Assembly (NCBI RefSeq): GCF_026210795.1
Contig: NC_089457.1
Location: 1,860,001-1,924,000, forward strand
Direction: 5' to 3'
Source: Rhizophagus irregularis
Lineage: Eukaryota; Glomeromycota; Glomeromycetes; Glomerales; Glomeraceae
DNA: 64,000 nt
The notes beneath the pieces are model-generated. The model saw only the letters and a list, made by a program, of their open reading frames with translations. It was not told the DNA's origin and searched no databases. Shown one piece after another: positions 47,734 to 59,194 of this stretch (the stretch's first letter is position 1; every line of letters starts with the position of its first letter). Made by a program: the position numbers and the translations under genes.

Positions 47734-47952
47734 TTACATGGTTAGAAAGCTATGAACTAGAAGAATGTTATTTTGATTTAAAAAGTTATTATTACTTAAT
47801 AACCTTTTTTGAAAACCTTCATATGAAATTGTGAATGAGCTTTTTTTTGCGAATGGGCAAATAGGAATTTTATTGGTTTCTCCAGTTACTGATGTCGATC
47901 GATTTATTAAAAGAACATACATGTAATACTTTGGTTTCTTTATTAAAAGCAT
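47734..47952 (-). CDS. Small hypothetical open frame (72 codons)
   Basis: Composition is more protein-like than neighbouring AT frames (TGETNKIPICPFAKKSSF, ISYEGFQKRLL), but I recognise no family and see no second exon. It may be an exon or fragment of a decayed gene. TCACGTGA lies just downstream at 47630-47637. Confidence 0.25.
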   Translation of the reverse strand: MLLIKKPKYYMYVLLINRSTSVTGETNKIPICPFAKKSSFTISYEGFQKRLLSNNNFLNQNNILLVHSFLTM

Positions 47953-48499
47953 TACAATTTCAAAATTTATTTCAAACTATTTTAAAGGAATAATTACTAT
48001 ATTTATTGTATAAAATTATTAATATTTATTATATAAATATTTTGCTTTTTATGCATTTAATAAGCTCTTTCTTTCGCTTCTTCTTTAAGTCTTATTGTAA
48101 AGATACTTATTAATAAAGTTCGTGCATTTTATAAAAAATAGTAAAGATTTTTGTTTTATATAGTCACAGTAAGGTAATAATTTCGTTCATATTCTTGCTT
48201 AAAATATACAATTAATAAGATCTTTAATTCTCTTTATACTATTTTTTATTCAAATAAATAAATAATTTTTTATACAACTTGTTTTAAATTGCTGATATAG
48301 AATTTGAAAAAGTTATTTAAACAACTCACGCTAATTTTAGCCAAAACTCTGAATTTTATTCTTAAGTCTTCCTTTAATATGCTTCTGGCTTTGTTACCAT
48401 CATATCCTGCCTATCTCAAATTTGTTATATACAAAAAAAAGAGAAAATATATTAAAATACTTATTGCTAACTTATAGATCAGTGGGTTTGAGTTGATTT

Positions 48500-48870
48500 T
48501 TTACCTTATTTCTTCAAAAATTTTATTGATTCTCACTTTCAACTTGTATTAAACTTCATCTAATTTTGATCCCTTTTTCTTTTTCATTAAAAAAATTTCA
48601 ATTAAAATAATTTTATACATATTTTGTTAAATTTCATTTAATATCATTCCTTATCTCATTGAACTTTTACTTTCATACATATTTTTTTTTTGTTAAATTT
48701 TATTTAAAATTTTGTTGATTCTCATATTTTATATTATTAAATTTCATCTGGCTTTACTCTCTTTCTCTCTTTTATTAAAAAGTTCAACTATAACCATTCT
48801 TCATACATATTTTTGTTAAATTTCATTTAATTTTATTTCTTGCCTTTTTTTCATAAAAATTTTATTATTA
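48500..48870. repeat. Degenerate tandem repeat, unit ~185 bp, pyrimidine-rich
   Basis: Two and a fraction copies sharing TTGATTCTCA, TATTAAA(C/T)TTCATCT, an S/Y-rich TTTCT stretch, CATACATATTTT and GTTAAATTTCATTTAAT in the same order (about 48525, 48711). Strongly T-rich on the plus strand. Confidence 0.6.
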
Positions 48871-49007
48871 CTTTCCAGCTTCCATATTTTTTTTACTAAA
48901 CTAACAAATACTTTTTTGACTTGAGGTTATTTAAGCTTTTTCTTTATAATTTAAAAGAATAGGTAGGAATTGTTTAACAGTAAGTGTAATTAAGTAATTT
49001 TATATTA

Positions 49008-49023
49008 CAGTCAGACCTCTATA
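49008..49023. repeat. Extra partial copy of the pogo terminal repeat
   Basis: CAGTCAGACCTCTATA directly precedes the element end CAGTCAAACCTTTATA at 49024. It is a 16-bp tandem copy of the terminus, itself preceded by TA. Confidence 0.7.
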
Positions 49024-51450
49024 CAGTCAAACCTTTATATAACGATATGTTGGGACATATATGAAATTTTTAGAAAATATCGTTATATCAAAGTTATACC
49101 GATATTTATATGTCCTCACATATAGTGGGAAAATAAAATTTTATCGGTATAACAAGTTTTTAATAGTATATTGGTATATCGAATATCGGTATATCGAGGT
49201 TAGACTGTATACCGATACAATATATACCGATATTTGCTTATACCGATGATTTTTAATTTCCCCGTTTTTTATCTAATAAAAAACCTCGTTATACCGATTT
49301 TTTATATGATTTCACGATATAACGTTATTCGATACTATTTGTTTGTCCCTCATATAGTAACGTATATGTAGATCTGGTTTATATACCGATATATTAACTA
49401 TTTACGGTTAGATCGCGTAAATGAAGTTACGCGATTTTCCCTTTTCTCAATGTCGGAAAAAAGAAAAGCCGTTCAAACTCTTTCACAGCCACGAAAAAGA
49501 GTGACTTTAACAAAAGCACAAAAGTATCAACTTTGCTTAGACTATCAGAAAAAACCACGACTTACCCAAGAACAACTTGCTATTCAATATGGCATTAAAC
49601 AGAACACGGTTTCTGATATTTTGAAGAATAAAGATAAGTGATTACTTCTAGATTTAGACTCTGAGGAAGTAAAAACAAAGAGAAGGCCTGTGCAATTTCC
49701 AGGGAAGTGGAGGAAGGCTATGACACTATGGGTTACAAACACGCTTGAAGCAGATCTTGTTATTAATACTGATATTTTACGTGAAAAAGCAGAATTTTTT
49801 GCTAGGAGTTTTGAAGTTAATAATTTTAAAGCTTTTAATGGTTGGATTTCTAATTTTAAAAAACGTCATAACATGAAAGAATATGTTAAGTGAGGTGAAG
49901 CAGCAAGTGCTCCACTTGAAACTTTAAATGAAGAAAGACAAAAGTTGCGTGAAATAATTAAGGATTATGATTTAAATGATGTCTTTAATTGTGATGAGAC
50001 AGGTAAATACTGAATTTTTCAGATTTTACATGCACTTATTTGTGTTGATATTTTTTTTTGTTATTTTAGGTTTATATTGGGATCTTGAACCTTCAAAAAC
50101 TCTAGCAAGAGGTCCGCTCTCTGGAAAAAAGAAATCAAAAAAAAGAGTTACAATTCTTCTTACATGTAACGCAACTGGAACAGAGAAATTAATGCCATTT
50201 TTTATTCATACTTCTAAAAATCCACGAGCACTAAAAGGTAAAAAAAAAGATGATTTACCTGTTAATTATTATTGGAATAAAACAGCGTGGATGCAGGTCT
50301 CTATTTGGAACGATTATCTCAAAAAATTGGATACAAAAATGCGATTGCAAAATCGCAAAATTCTATTGCTGGTTGATAATGCTCCTGTGTATATTACAAA
50401 TGAAAATACCCAATTAACAAATGTAACTCTACATTTTTTACCGCCAAATACTACTTCTCATTTGCAACCATGCGATGCAGAAATCATTAATTCCTTTAAG
50501 GTTAGCATTTTTTTTTTCTTTTATTATTTTTTAATGTTTTTACTTGTCTATTCGACAATTTTAGGCGAAGTATCGAAAACTCCTTGTAAAAAATAGGGTT
50601 GAAGCATATGAAATCTCACAGCAATTGAATAAAGGAGCCGATTCTTTAAATATTCATGATGCTATTGTTTTTTGTACAAATGCTTGGAATGCAGTAACAC
50701 AAGAAACAATTTATAATTGTTGGAAGCATACAGGTATACTTCCATTAGTAAATCAAGAGAAAGTGAATGAAAGTGTTAATCAATTAGGAGAAGATAATAA
50801 TCAAGTGGAACGGGAAGAAATACAATTTCTAATTGATCAACTCCCATTTGATGATCATATGGACGCGGATGAATTTATTCATATTGATGATCATCTAAAA
50901 AGTAATAAAGGGCTGACTGATAAAGAAATTATATCTTTAGTAAATTTAGATAAAAATGAACTAGAAGTTGAATCTGATGAAGAAATTCCATCGGTAATTT
51001 CAAAAGTTCAGACCTTAAATGATTTGGATGATCTTGTTATGTTTTTTAAATATTCATCATTAAATAATTCTATTAATCAAAGTGAATTAAATACATTACA
51101 AAAATTGAGACATGAAGTATTAAGATCACATATCACCGATTTAAAGCAGGCTACATTAGATAGCTATTTTACTTCTAATCCTAATAACGTAATTATATAA
51201 TTGATATTTACTTCTAATCCCTAATGTAATACATAATTGATATAATTGATACAATTTTGTTAATAAATTTTTTGAATTTTATAAATATAGAATAAAGTTG
51301 CATGTTTATATATATTAAAATATTTATACCGATATTAATCACGTTACTTATAATAATATCGGTATACAAAATTTTTTTTATAAACCGATAATTTGATATA
51401 CCAATGCTTTTTTCCCAAAACAGCAATATCAGTATATAGAGGTTTAACTG
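49024..51450 (+). mobile_element. Pogo/Tigger-family DNA transposon
   Basis: Left end CAGTCAAACCTTTATATAAC at 49024 and right end TATATAGAGGTTTAACTG ending at 51450 are imperfect inverted repeats. Each is flanked by TA (49022-49023, 51451-51452). Subterminal regions contain many copies of TATACCGATAT in both orientations, likely transposase binding sites. An inverted end-like GAGGTTAGACTG followed by TA at about 49196-49207 suggests that 49024-49207 could itself be a 184-bp MITE at the left end. Encodes one transposase gene (49450-51200). Confidence 0.88.
49450..51200 (+). pseudogene. Pogo/Tigger transposase (CENP-B-type HTH plus DDE-1), two in-frame stops
   Basis: Exons 49450-50002, 50070-50500, 50565-51200; about 539 codons. 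The N-terminal psq/CENP-B helix-turn-helix (TLTKAQKYQLCLDYQ, EQLAIQYGIKQNTVSDIL) is followed by a CENP-B-like second HTH (FARSFEVNNFKAFNGWISNF). The DDE_1 catalytic core has FNCDETGLYW (first Asp), ILLLVDNAPVY (second Asp) and LPPNTTSHLQPCDAEIINSF (third Asp). There are 32 residues between the second and third Asp. Two TGA stops interrupt the first exon, after NKDK (49639-49641) and after EYVK (~49891-49893); both can arise by one transition from Trp or Arg codons. All else is intact, including both GT-AG introns, so inactivation looks recent. It could still supply ends for nearby MITEs. Confidence 0.88.
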
Positions 51451-51452
51451 TA

Positions 51453-52480
51453 TACTTATACAATCAATAAATTGCTATTGTTTATTATTAGTTATTTATT
51501 TGAAATAATATTATCTTTAAATATTAAAAGAACAATACTTTGAACTTATTTTTTATAGTTCAAAATTTTTTTACAATAGTAATATGATTATTGAATATGT
51601 ATCATATTATTATATGTCAGTGAAAGAAAAACTCGATTTAAACCCTACTTTTGTGTACTGTACCGAGTTTTTGAAACCTCATGTGATCAAAATTATTTGC
51701 CACTGCACACTTATGAAAAATGATCGACATATACTATATTTTTAAGCAATTTAATAAAAAATAAATATATAATTATATTATTAATCATTTTTTAATTTTT
51801 ATACTGATAAATATTTTTATATATAATAATAATAATAATTGGGGTCTTTGCAATAGAAAGGTACGAAATTCAAAAAAAATTAAAAATTGAATTAATATTA
51901 AATTTGCATTTATTTCAGTAAAAAAAACATAATTAGTATATAAAGTAAAATTAAAATTTTTTTTGAGTTTTGTACCTTTCTATTGCAAAGACCCAATTAT
52001 GATAAACAATATGATTAATAAAATCTCTTTTATTTCTTCTTGTAGTTTTTTTTAATAAAATTTTACAACTTCTTTATTTGATCTATTAAATGCAAATAAG
52101 CAGACACTTAAACTAATATAAAGCTAATAAAAAAAAAAGAAATGGAAATTACAAACTTATTAATAAAAACAAATAAAGTTAATATTATATAAATTCCAAT
52201 TTTACTATATACTTGAAGTTTAGGTTCATTTATTAGATTGCCTTTAATCCTTATAACTTATATTTTTATAATGAGTTTGAAAAAATGGGAAAGAGCAATT
52301 TTTAGAATATAAAGATGAAAATATACTTTATTCTGAAAAGCTGCACCTTGAATATTTCTTTACATTATATTTATTAAGACTGTATTCAATATTTATTTAT
52401 ATTAAAGCTTTGCATATATTAGATTAAATCAGATTACCTGATTAACCTAAACTAATATTTTTTTTTGGGTCAGTTCAGAT
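51453..52480. other. Intergenic with a MITE and a third Uma2-like fragment
   Basis: Apart from the MITE at 51840-51993, the stretch near 52035-52130 (TTCTTCTTGTAG, then CTTTATTTGATCTATTAAAT and GCAAATAAGCAGACACTTA) is a strongly decayed copy of the serine-rich N-terminus of the Uma2-like gene. No gene seen in the rest. Confidence 0.45.
51840..51993. mobile_element. MITE with GGGTCTTTGCAATAGAAAGG ends
   Basis: About 154 bp. The left end GGGTCTTTGCAATAGAAAGG, continuing TACGAAATTC, pairs over about 38 bp with the right end GTACCTTTCTATTGCAAAGA, continuing CCC; only a few mismatches. No coding capacity. Target duplication not clear (AATT occurs close to both ends). Confidence 0.75.
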
Positions 52481-53678
52481 TAAAGCTCTAAACAGTTCAG
52501 GCTAAACTGGGGAACTGATCTGAAACTGGCTCAAAATTCAGTTCAGTTCAGTTTGGGTATTAGAACTGAAAAACTGGCGGTTCAGTTCAGTTTAATCTGA
52601 TTTTTTATAAAAATGTGAAAAATTGAATAGCCATCCATCTAGTGATATTACAAAGTCGAGTCATATATTATTGGATTCATCTCAATGAGATGCGTCAAAT
52701 GGCGATAAGATCATGTCTCTAGCATCGATAGATCACACGTTAACCCATGTTAATGATTTATAAATAATTGGAATTAGAAAGCTATTGATCAGTACTAGAG
52801 ACATGATCTTAGCACCATTCGACGCGTCTCAGTGAGACGAATCCAATGAATATAAATTCGTCCGTGTATGACCACTGGATGGCGAATAATTTCTAGTTTT
52901 GAATTTTTTAAAATTTTTGAGCGTTAAAAATTAAAAATTCCGATACATGAATTTATTCATCATCTAATGGTCATACAAATACGAATCAGGACTCATTAGA
53001 TTCGTCTCGATGAGATGAGTCGAATGGTGGTCAGATCATGTCTCTAGCATCAATAGATCATAAGTTAATCCATGCTAAATGATTTATAAAAAATTGGCAT
53101 TAGTAAGCTATCTATCATTGCTAGAGATGTGATCTTACCACCATTTGACTCGTCTCATTGAGATGAATCCAATGAGTCCTAATTCATATTTGTCTAACTA
53201 TTGGACAATGAATAAATTCATGTATCGGAATTTTTAATTTTTAACATTCAAAAATTTTAAAAAAATGCGAAACTTGATATTATTCACCATATTCAGTGGT
53301 CGTACATAGACGAATTTATATTTATTGGATTCGTCTCACTGAGACGAGTCAAATGGTAGTAAGATCACGTCTCTACACCAATAGATGACTTGCTAATTCC
53401 AATTATTGATAAATCATTTAGCGTGAGTTAACTTGTGATCTATCAATGCTAAAGACATGATCTTACTACCATTCGATACATCTCATCGAGACTAATCCAA
53501 TGATATATGACTTGACTTTGTATGATTACTAGATGAACAGCTATTCGATTTTTTGCATTTTTATAAAAATCGGATTAAACCAAACTGAACTGCCAGTTTT
53601 TCAGTTCAGTTCTTATGGATTTCAGCTCTAATTTGAACCGTCTATAATCCAGACCAAACTGACCCATTTGGAGCTTTA
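52481..53678. mobile_element. 1.2-kb fold-back element with 8-bp target duplication, triple-hairpin interior
   Basis: Ends TAAAGCTCTAAACAGTTC (52481) and CCATTTGGAGCTTTA (ending 53678) are inverted. The octamer GTTCAGAT lies directly outside both (52473-52480 and 53679-53686), as for hAT-superfamily insertions. The outer arms (about 200 bp, many CAGTTCAGTT-type repeats) are complementary. The middle holds six copies of a GTCTCA-TGAGAC core at about 52674, 52815, 52998, 53139, 53325 and 53470. They alternate in orientation, so that each neighbouring pair forms its own hairpin. No coding frame; non-autonomous. Confidence 0.88.
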
Positions 53679-53686
53679 GTTCAGAT

Positions 53687-55251
53687 TAGGTAACCTATTC
53701 TGACCTGACTCAACCTGTTAACTTGAAAGTATTCAGATTAATTTGAATTACTTTAAATAAAATATTTTTTTAAAGTAAATTATCTAAAAAAATATTTTTA
53801 TAATGTTTTTATTAAAATTTCAAAAAAAAAATGTTGCAAACATTTTTTTAATTAAATTATTAAAAAAAAAATGGTTTGGCAACATTTTTTTACTTAATTA
53901 TAAAAAAACATTGCAAAATATTTTTTTATTAAATATATAGTGGAATCTTTAAAAATTTTCAATTATAAATTTTACCTTAGATTTCCAGTAACTTATTTTA
54001 TAAGTAAATAGGATCCTGTCAAATTGAGTACCCAGTTGACACTAACCTGGTCTGATGAATTTAATGATCTAACCTAAATATTTTGTGTCAATCTAATCTG
54101 TCAAATCAGATTGTAGAGCTTTAATTTATATCTTCTTACAAATAATATAATTATTAATTTATTTAATATTTAGTAGGAAATATTTGCAGTTATAAAGAAA
54201 AATATTATAAGAAGTTATAAAAAAAATATTATAAAAAAAAATTATAAAAAAAATAATGTAATACTTATATTTTAATTTTTAATAAATGATTTTTTTTAAA
54301 AAAAAATTTAGTATAGAGTAGTATTCTATATAGAATTATGGATTGAATCAAATTGAATTTGGTTAGATTTGAATTTTAATTTGATTAATTAAATCTAAAA
54401 ATTTCAAATCTGAATTTGATTGAATTATTTAAATTTAATTCATGATTTAATTTGATTTCAATTTAATTTAATTTAAATTTGATTTGAATTTGATTTAAAT
54501 AATTTGAATTTGACTTAATTCTGATTTAATTTAATTTAATTTGATTCAAATTTAATTTGAATTTGATTTATTTGATTTGAATAATTTAAATTTAATATTA
54601 AATTTATTTTTTAAATAAAATTATCTATTAGTTAAAATTTATATGCTATATTATCATAATTTATAAGCATTAATATTTCCTTTTTTAGATAAATAAGTAA
54701 AAATAAAAGTAGAAAAAAATTGGTGATATAATATTATAACACATGTAAAATCCTTTCAATTCATTATTATTATTGATTTTACAAAATATATTAATTAAAT
54801 TCAAATTTGATTTAATTTGATTTAATTTGATTTAATTTAATTTAATTTAAATTTGATTTAATTAAATTAAATCACTTTAAAATTTAATTTGAATTTAATT
54901 CAAATTTAAATTTAAGATTCAGATTTAATAAATTATCAAATTGAATTAAATCAAATCTGAATTGAATTTAAATCAATTTAATTTGATTAAATCTTTTGCA
55001 AAATATTAGCATAGAATTCTAAATGGATTAGATCAAATTAGATTAATTGATAAACCTAACCTGAAATTTTTTTTCAAATTAAGTTAAATCAAATTATATT
55101 AGATTATTTATTTAATCTATTCTAAACTAAAACCTAAAAAATTTCAGAACTATTTTTATTAAAATATTAAAAAAAACAGAATTCTACAACTTATATTTAA
55201 GTTTGCTTAAATTTTATATTAAAATTTTTCAAAAATTATATATTAGCCCAT
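53687..55251. other. AT-rich intergenic, including an AATTTGATTT array
   Basis: No gene. From about 54330 to 55000 the sequence is a degenerate array of AATTTGATTT/AAATTTAATTT words, bounded by similar TATAGAATTATGGATTGAAT and CATAGAATTCTAAATGGATT segments. A+T repeat unit about 10-11 bp. Confidence 0.55.
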
Positions 55252-55470
55252 ACAAACTTGATTTTATGGTTTTCATAATATAAAAATTTTATCAATAATC
55301 CAGCAACCCGGCTTTTAATTTTTTTTTCAAAAATTTTATATGTGAAATTTTTTTTCAATTTTTAAAAAATTTTCACCCGGCATAGTAATAATATAAAAAA
55401 ATTTTTTTTTAAGACTTAACAAAACTAACCCGGCCGGACTATGAAAACCATTTTTACTACTTTGTGTCAC
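55252..55470. mobile_element. Putative MITE, ~220 bp
   Basis: Left TACAAACTTGATTTTATGG, continuing TTTTCATA, and right TATGAAAACCATTTTTACTA, continuing CTTTGTG, are imperfect inverted repeats. The interior has three CCCGGC words, unusual in this AT-rich setting. No clear target duplication. Confidence 0.45.
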
Positions 55471-55556
55471 CTTAGAGATATTTTCAAAATTTCATTATTC
55501 TACATATCTCTATTTTTAATATAACTAGTAATCTGATTTTAATAAAATTTATATTA

Positions 55557-56520
55557 TAGGCCGGTGTAAAAAGATTGGTACCTCACCCGAAAAGGAAAGG
55601 ATTTTACACCAAGAAAAATACCGTATGACTAAAACAAAATGGGCTGAAAAAAATATATATATTACAATGACTTCGAATAAACATTTTTACTTATATTTTT
55701 TTACCCTACTATTGATAGTTTCTCTACAAAATGAAGCAATGCATCACTAACTGATAACGAAAAGTTGATGATAATTAATGTTTACAATTATTTTTCAGGG
55801 GCTAACTTTAAAAAGGAGGATCATCATCAGGTCACATTACGCAAGCGTGTTGCTGAGGTGTTTGGGCATAGGGGAAAGTACAGTTGGAAGGGTAGTTTCA
55901 AACTGGAAAAGCCATAGAGATGATACTTTTACACTACACAAAATGCTTAAATATCCTAAATTACAATTGAATGGTTAAATTCTTATGATATTGCTTTTTC
56001 TGATGAATTAAGAAAATCAGAACTTTTGCAGCTGGTTCAAATAAACAAAGAAAAGGTTCCATTTTCTTGTGTTAACATTGCAGAACAATATGAATATAAA
56101 GTTAAATTTACCCCTCCATACCATAATTGTGAACTCCAACCTATTAAAGGTGTTTAATCAGTTGTAAAGGGTAAAGTTGCATGCTCAAGTCCACACCCAA
56201 ACCTTTTATTTATTAGAAATTCACTTTTAAATGTATTTAAAAAAAAATTTTCTTCAAAGGTTATTGTAGGACTTCGGGAAAGAGCTTTTAAAAATGTTAA
56301 GAAATATTTTGAATCTGATAAAAATATACAATTAATTGATGAAGAATTTGACGCTTATAGTAGTTCTGATGAGGATCACATGACATAACATAATATTTAT
56401 ATTGTATTTTTTCCAATACATACTGATAATATTAAATAAATAAAAAAAAATATTTATATAATAAAATTTTTTTTTATTGATGCAATGTTTGAGATACCAA
56501 TCTTTTTGCACTGGCTCATA
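55557..56520 (+). mobile_element. Tc1/IS630-type transposon relic
   Basis: Ends AGGCCGGTGTAAAAAGATTG (left) and CAATCTTTTTGCACTGGCTC (right) are inverted repeats next to TA. Inside are the broken pieces of one transposase. Confidence 0.75.
55785..56389 (+). pseudogene. Tc1/IS630-like transposase remnant
   Basis: N-terminal pieces in two frames: TLRKRVAEVFG (frame 1), then IGESTVGRVVSNWKSHRDDT (frame 2), an HTH typical of IS630/Tc1-type fungal transposases. After a gap that lacks the first catalytic acids come FSDELRKSELLQLVQINKEK and VKFTPPYHNCELQPIKGV, then a stop and SVVKGKVA. The last block is the P-P-Y-H-x-x-L-Q-P-I-E region of the DDE core, with the acidic residue changed to Lys. It ends FDAYSSSDEDHMT. 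Frameshift, internal deletion and stop make it dead. Confidence 0.75.
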
Positions 56521-57904
56521 TTGGATTTGTTTCAATAAGAGGATTCTAATTATAGTAAAATTATATTTATTTATGAATTATAGATTATATTATGACTTAC
56601 AGACAGCTATTTCACTGATATGAAATTGATTGATATTACTTTACCAACTTCCATTTTGCCGATATAAAAAATCATCTAACTTCATTTTACTGAAATACCA
56701 TTTTACCAACATGAAGATTATCTAACTTTTTATTTTACTGAAATTTATTTAAATAAATTTATCAGTTTGCTATGTCTTTATTGTGCTTTAATTTCAAGTG
56801 CTGAAAGTAAAATGAATAGACTATAAAATATATTAATACAGCAAGCGATCAAAAGTATATGGGCACCTTGTTTTACAAAATTATGTAGATTACCATATGG
56901 TCATATAATATAAATAACACATGATTTTGAATTTAGGATCATGATAAACAAATGCACTTAATTTTTCAAACTTTCCTTTTTTAGTTAATTTTTTATCAAA
57001 CAATGGAATCATTTGCACTAAATTCATCAAAAACATTAAGATTAGGAATCTGGTTTTAAACTTATTGATGAAAATCTCTGGGTAGATATAAAAACAATTA
57101 TTTATCCACTTCCTGACATATTTTACTATTATTTTAACTTGAAAAAAATAATAGAAAATGCACAAAAAAAATATTTCTTCAGAATATTCATTATAAAAAA
57201 ATTAATCAATATGACGCATGGAAAATTGAAGTGATTATTACCATAAATTAAATTATTAGCACCTATATTTTTATATAATTCAATAAATGAAGATAAAATA
57301 AATATGTTTCTTTATATTTTTGGTTTTATTTTATATTATATGTATAAGAATTTTTTTAATTTGAGAGGTGTCTATATAATTATACATATATTGGGTATCT
57401 ACAGTATATATTGGTAAATACCAATCAAACTTCAAGGGCTTAAATTTATAAATGAAGTTTTTTTAATTATTCCTTTATAATTTTTTCTCTATTTTTTCAA
57501 AAACACAAAAATAAAAATATATATATTATTGTTCATTAAAATAAAAAAACATATTTTGCTTTTTTATTATTAATACTTTAAAATGAATTATGAAGTATAC
57601 AAATTGGTCAAATCCATATGTGGTAAATTAAAGATAATTGTATATAAATACTTATTAGTTAAAAATAAGAACCATGATGAAAAATATTACTGGTGTTGTG
57701 AATATAGACATATATATCACTGTAAAGGAAGAGTAACAATGATTTTAAATAGTTAAGAACATGAATTAATAAAGTTTATTGAACATAATTATGCTTCTAA
57801 AGTAAGCAGAGCAAATGTAGTATAAATATTTAATATAATAAAAAAGGCAGCATCTAGTACAAATGATCGACCAGTTCAAATAATTCAAGATACCGTAAGT
57901 AATA

Positions 57905-58403
57905 CAATCGCACCTCCATAAGTGCACCCTCTATAAGTGCATTCCCTTCCTATATGTACACCATAGCTTGGTTCCAAGATAAGGATTTAGAGCTAAGTGC
58001 ACACCTTCTATATTTTATACGTGTATGTAATTCTGAATTCTGGGTATATCAGAACACTTTTCATAAATGCATTCACATGACAATTATATAATATTGACCA
58101 ATCATCGATAGCTGTTTGATTCTTTAAAATAAATAAATTTGACAATTTACTGTACATTTTTTCAAATAAAAAATATTTTTCAATATTTTTAATTTTATTA
58201 TAATATTATTTTACATTACAGATCATTTTTGTATGTGCAATTTTTTCATTAAAATGAAAATATAAAATAAAAGTAAATTAAATAAATATTCTTTCTAATT
58301 ACTAATATTGATTTTTCTATTAGCTGTTCTTTAAATGTACACTCTCCCTAACTGCATGTGCATGGCCAGATCCCAAGTACATACACTTATAGAGGTGTGA
58401 CTG
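57905..58403. mobile_element. TA-flanked MITE inserted in the MULE coding region
   Basis: 499 bp. Left end CAATCGCACCTCCATAAGTG, right end CACTTATAGAGGTGTGACTG, TA on both sides (57903-57904, 58404-58405). Ends resemble pogo-type termini (CAGTCACACCTCTATAAGTG). Internal copies of AAGTGCAC/TGCAC words repeat near both ends. MULE protein similarity stops at one edge and resumes at the other. Confidence 0.8.
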
Positions 58404-59194
58404 TATATCTCAAAATTCCTATTCTTTTCTGCCAAATAGACAAGTATTATATAAACAAATTAGTTGTGTAAAAGATAAAAATATGCCTCTATAGCCAAGA
58501 TTATTGCAAAATATTAATATTTCTTTTAATTTGTACTTAACTATCAATAGCGATTAATTTTTGGTAAAGGAATTAGAAATAAAAAATGAAAAAATAATCA
58601 TTTTTTGTATACCATCTAACCTTTAGCATTTATAGGAAGTGGATTACTAAATGATAGATAGTTTAAACAGTACTAACTCTATTTCTGCAGATATATACTA
58701 TTCATATTCCAGTTAAAGATAAAGATAATGCATGTATTTTTCTCTAGTGTATACATTAATGATAAACAAAACAGAAGAAAGTTATAGGTGGTTATTTTAA
58801 AAATTAGTTAACTTGGGAGAAGAGGCTGAACAAAATTTAAGTCCATTTATGATTTTTATTAATTTTGAATAAGCAGCAATTAAAGCAGCTCGTTTTGAAT
58901 TTTCTGAATCTATTAATAAAGGCTGTTTTTTTATTTATGTCAAAATATATAAAAGAAAATTTAAGCCATAGGATTGGTTACTAAATATGAAAATAATGAA
59001 AATTTTGGTCTCAAAATGTGCCATATCAAAGCCTTTCCATTTCTTCTACTTTCTGAAATCCCAAACTAAATGCTTTGATTAAATTAAGTCTCTTTTATCT
59101 TCAAATGCAAAAAAAATTATCCAATATTTTAAGAAAAATTATATTTATGGGAGAGTTTAAAGATAGCATAGAAATAATACTACACTTCAACACA

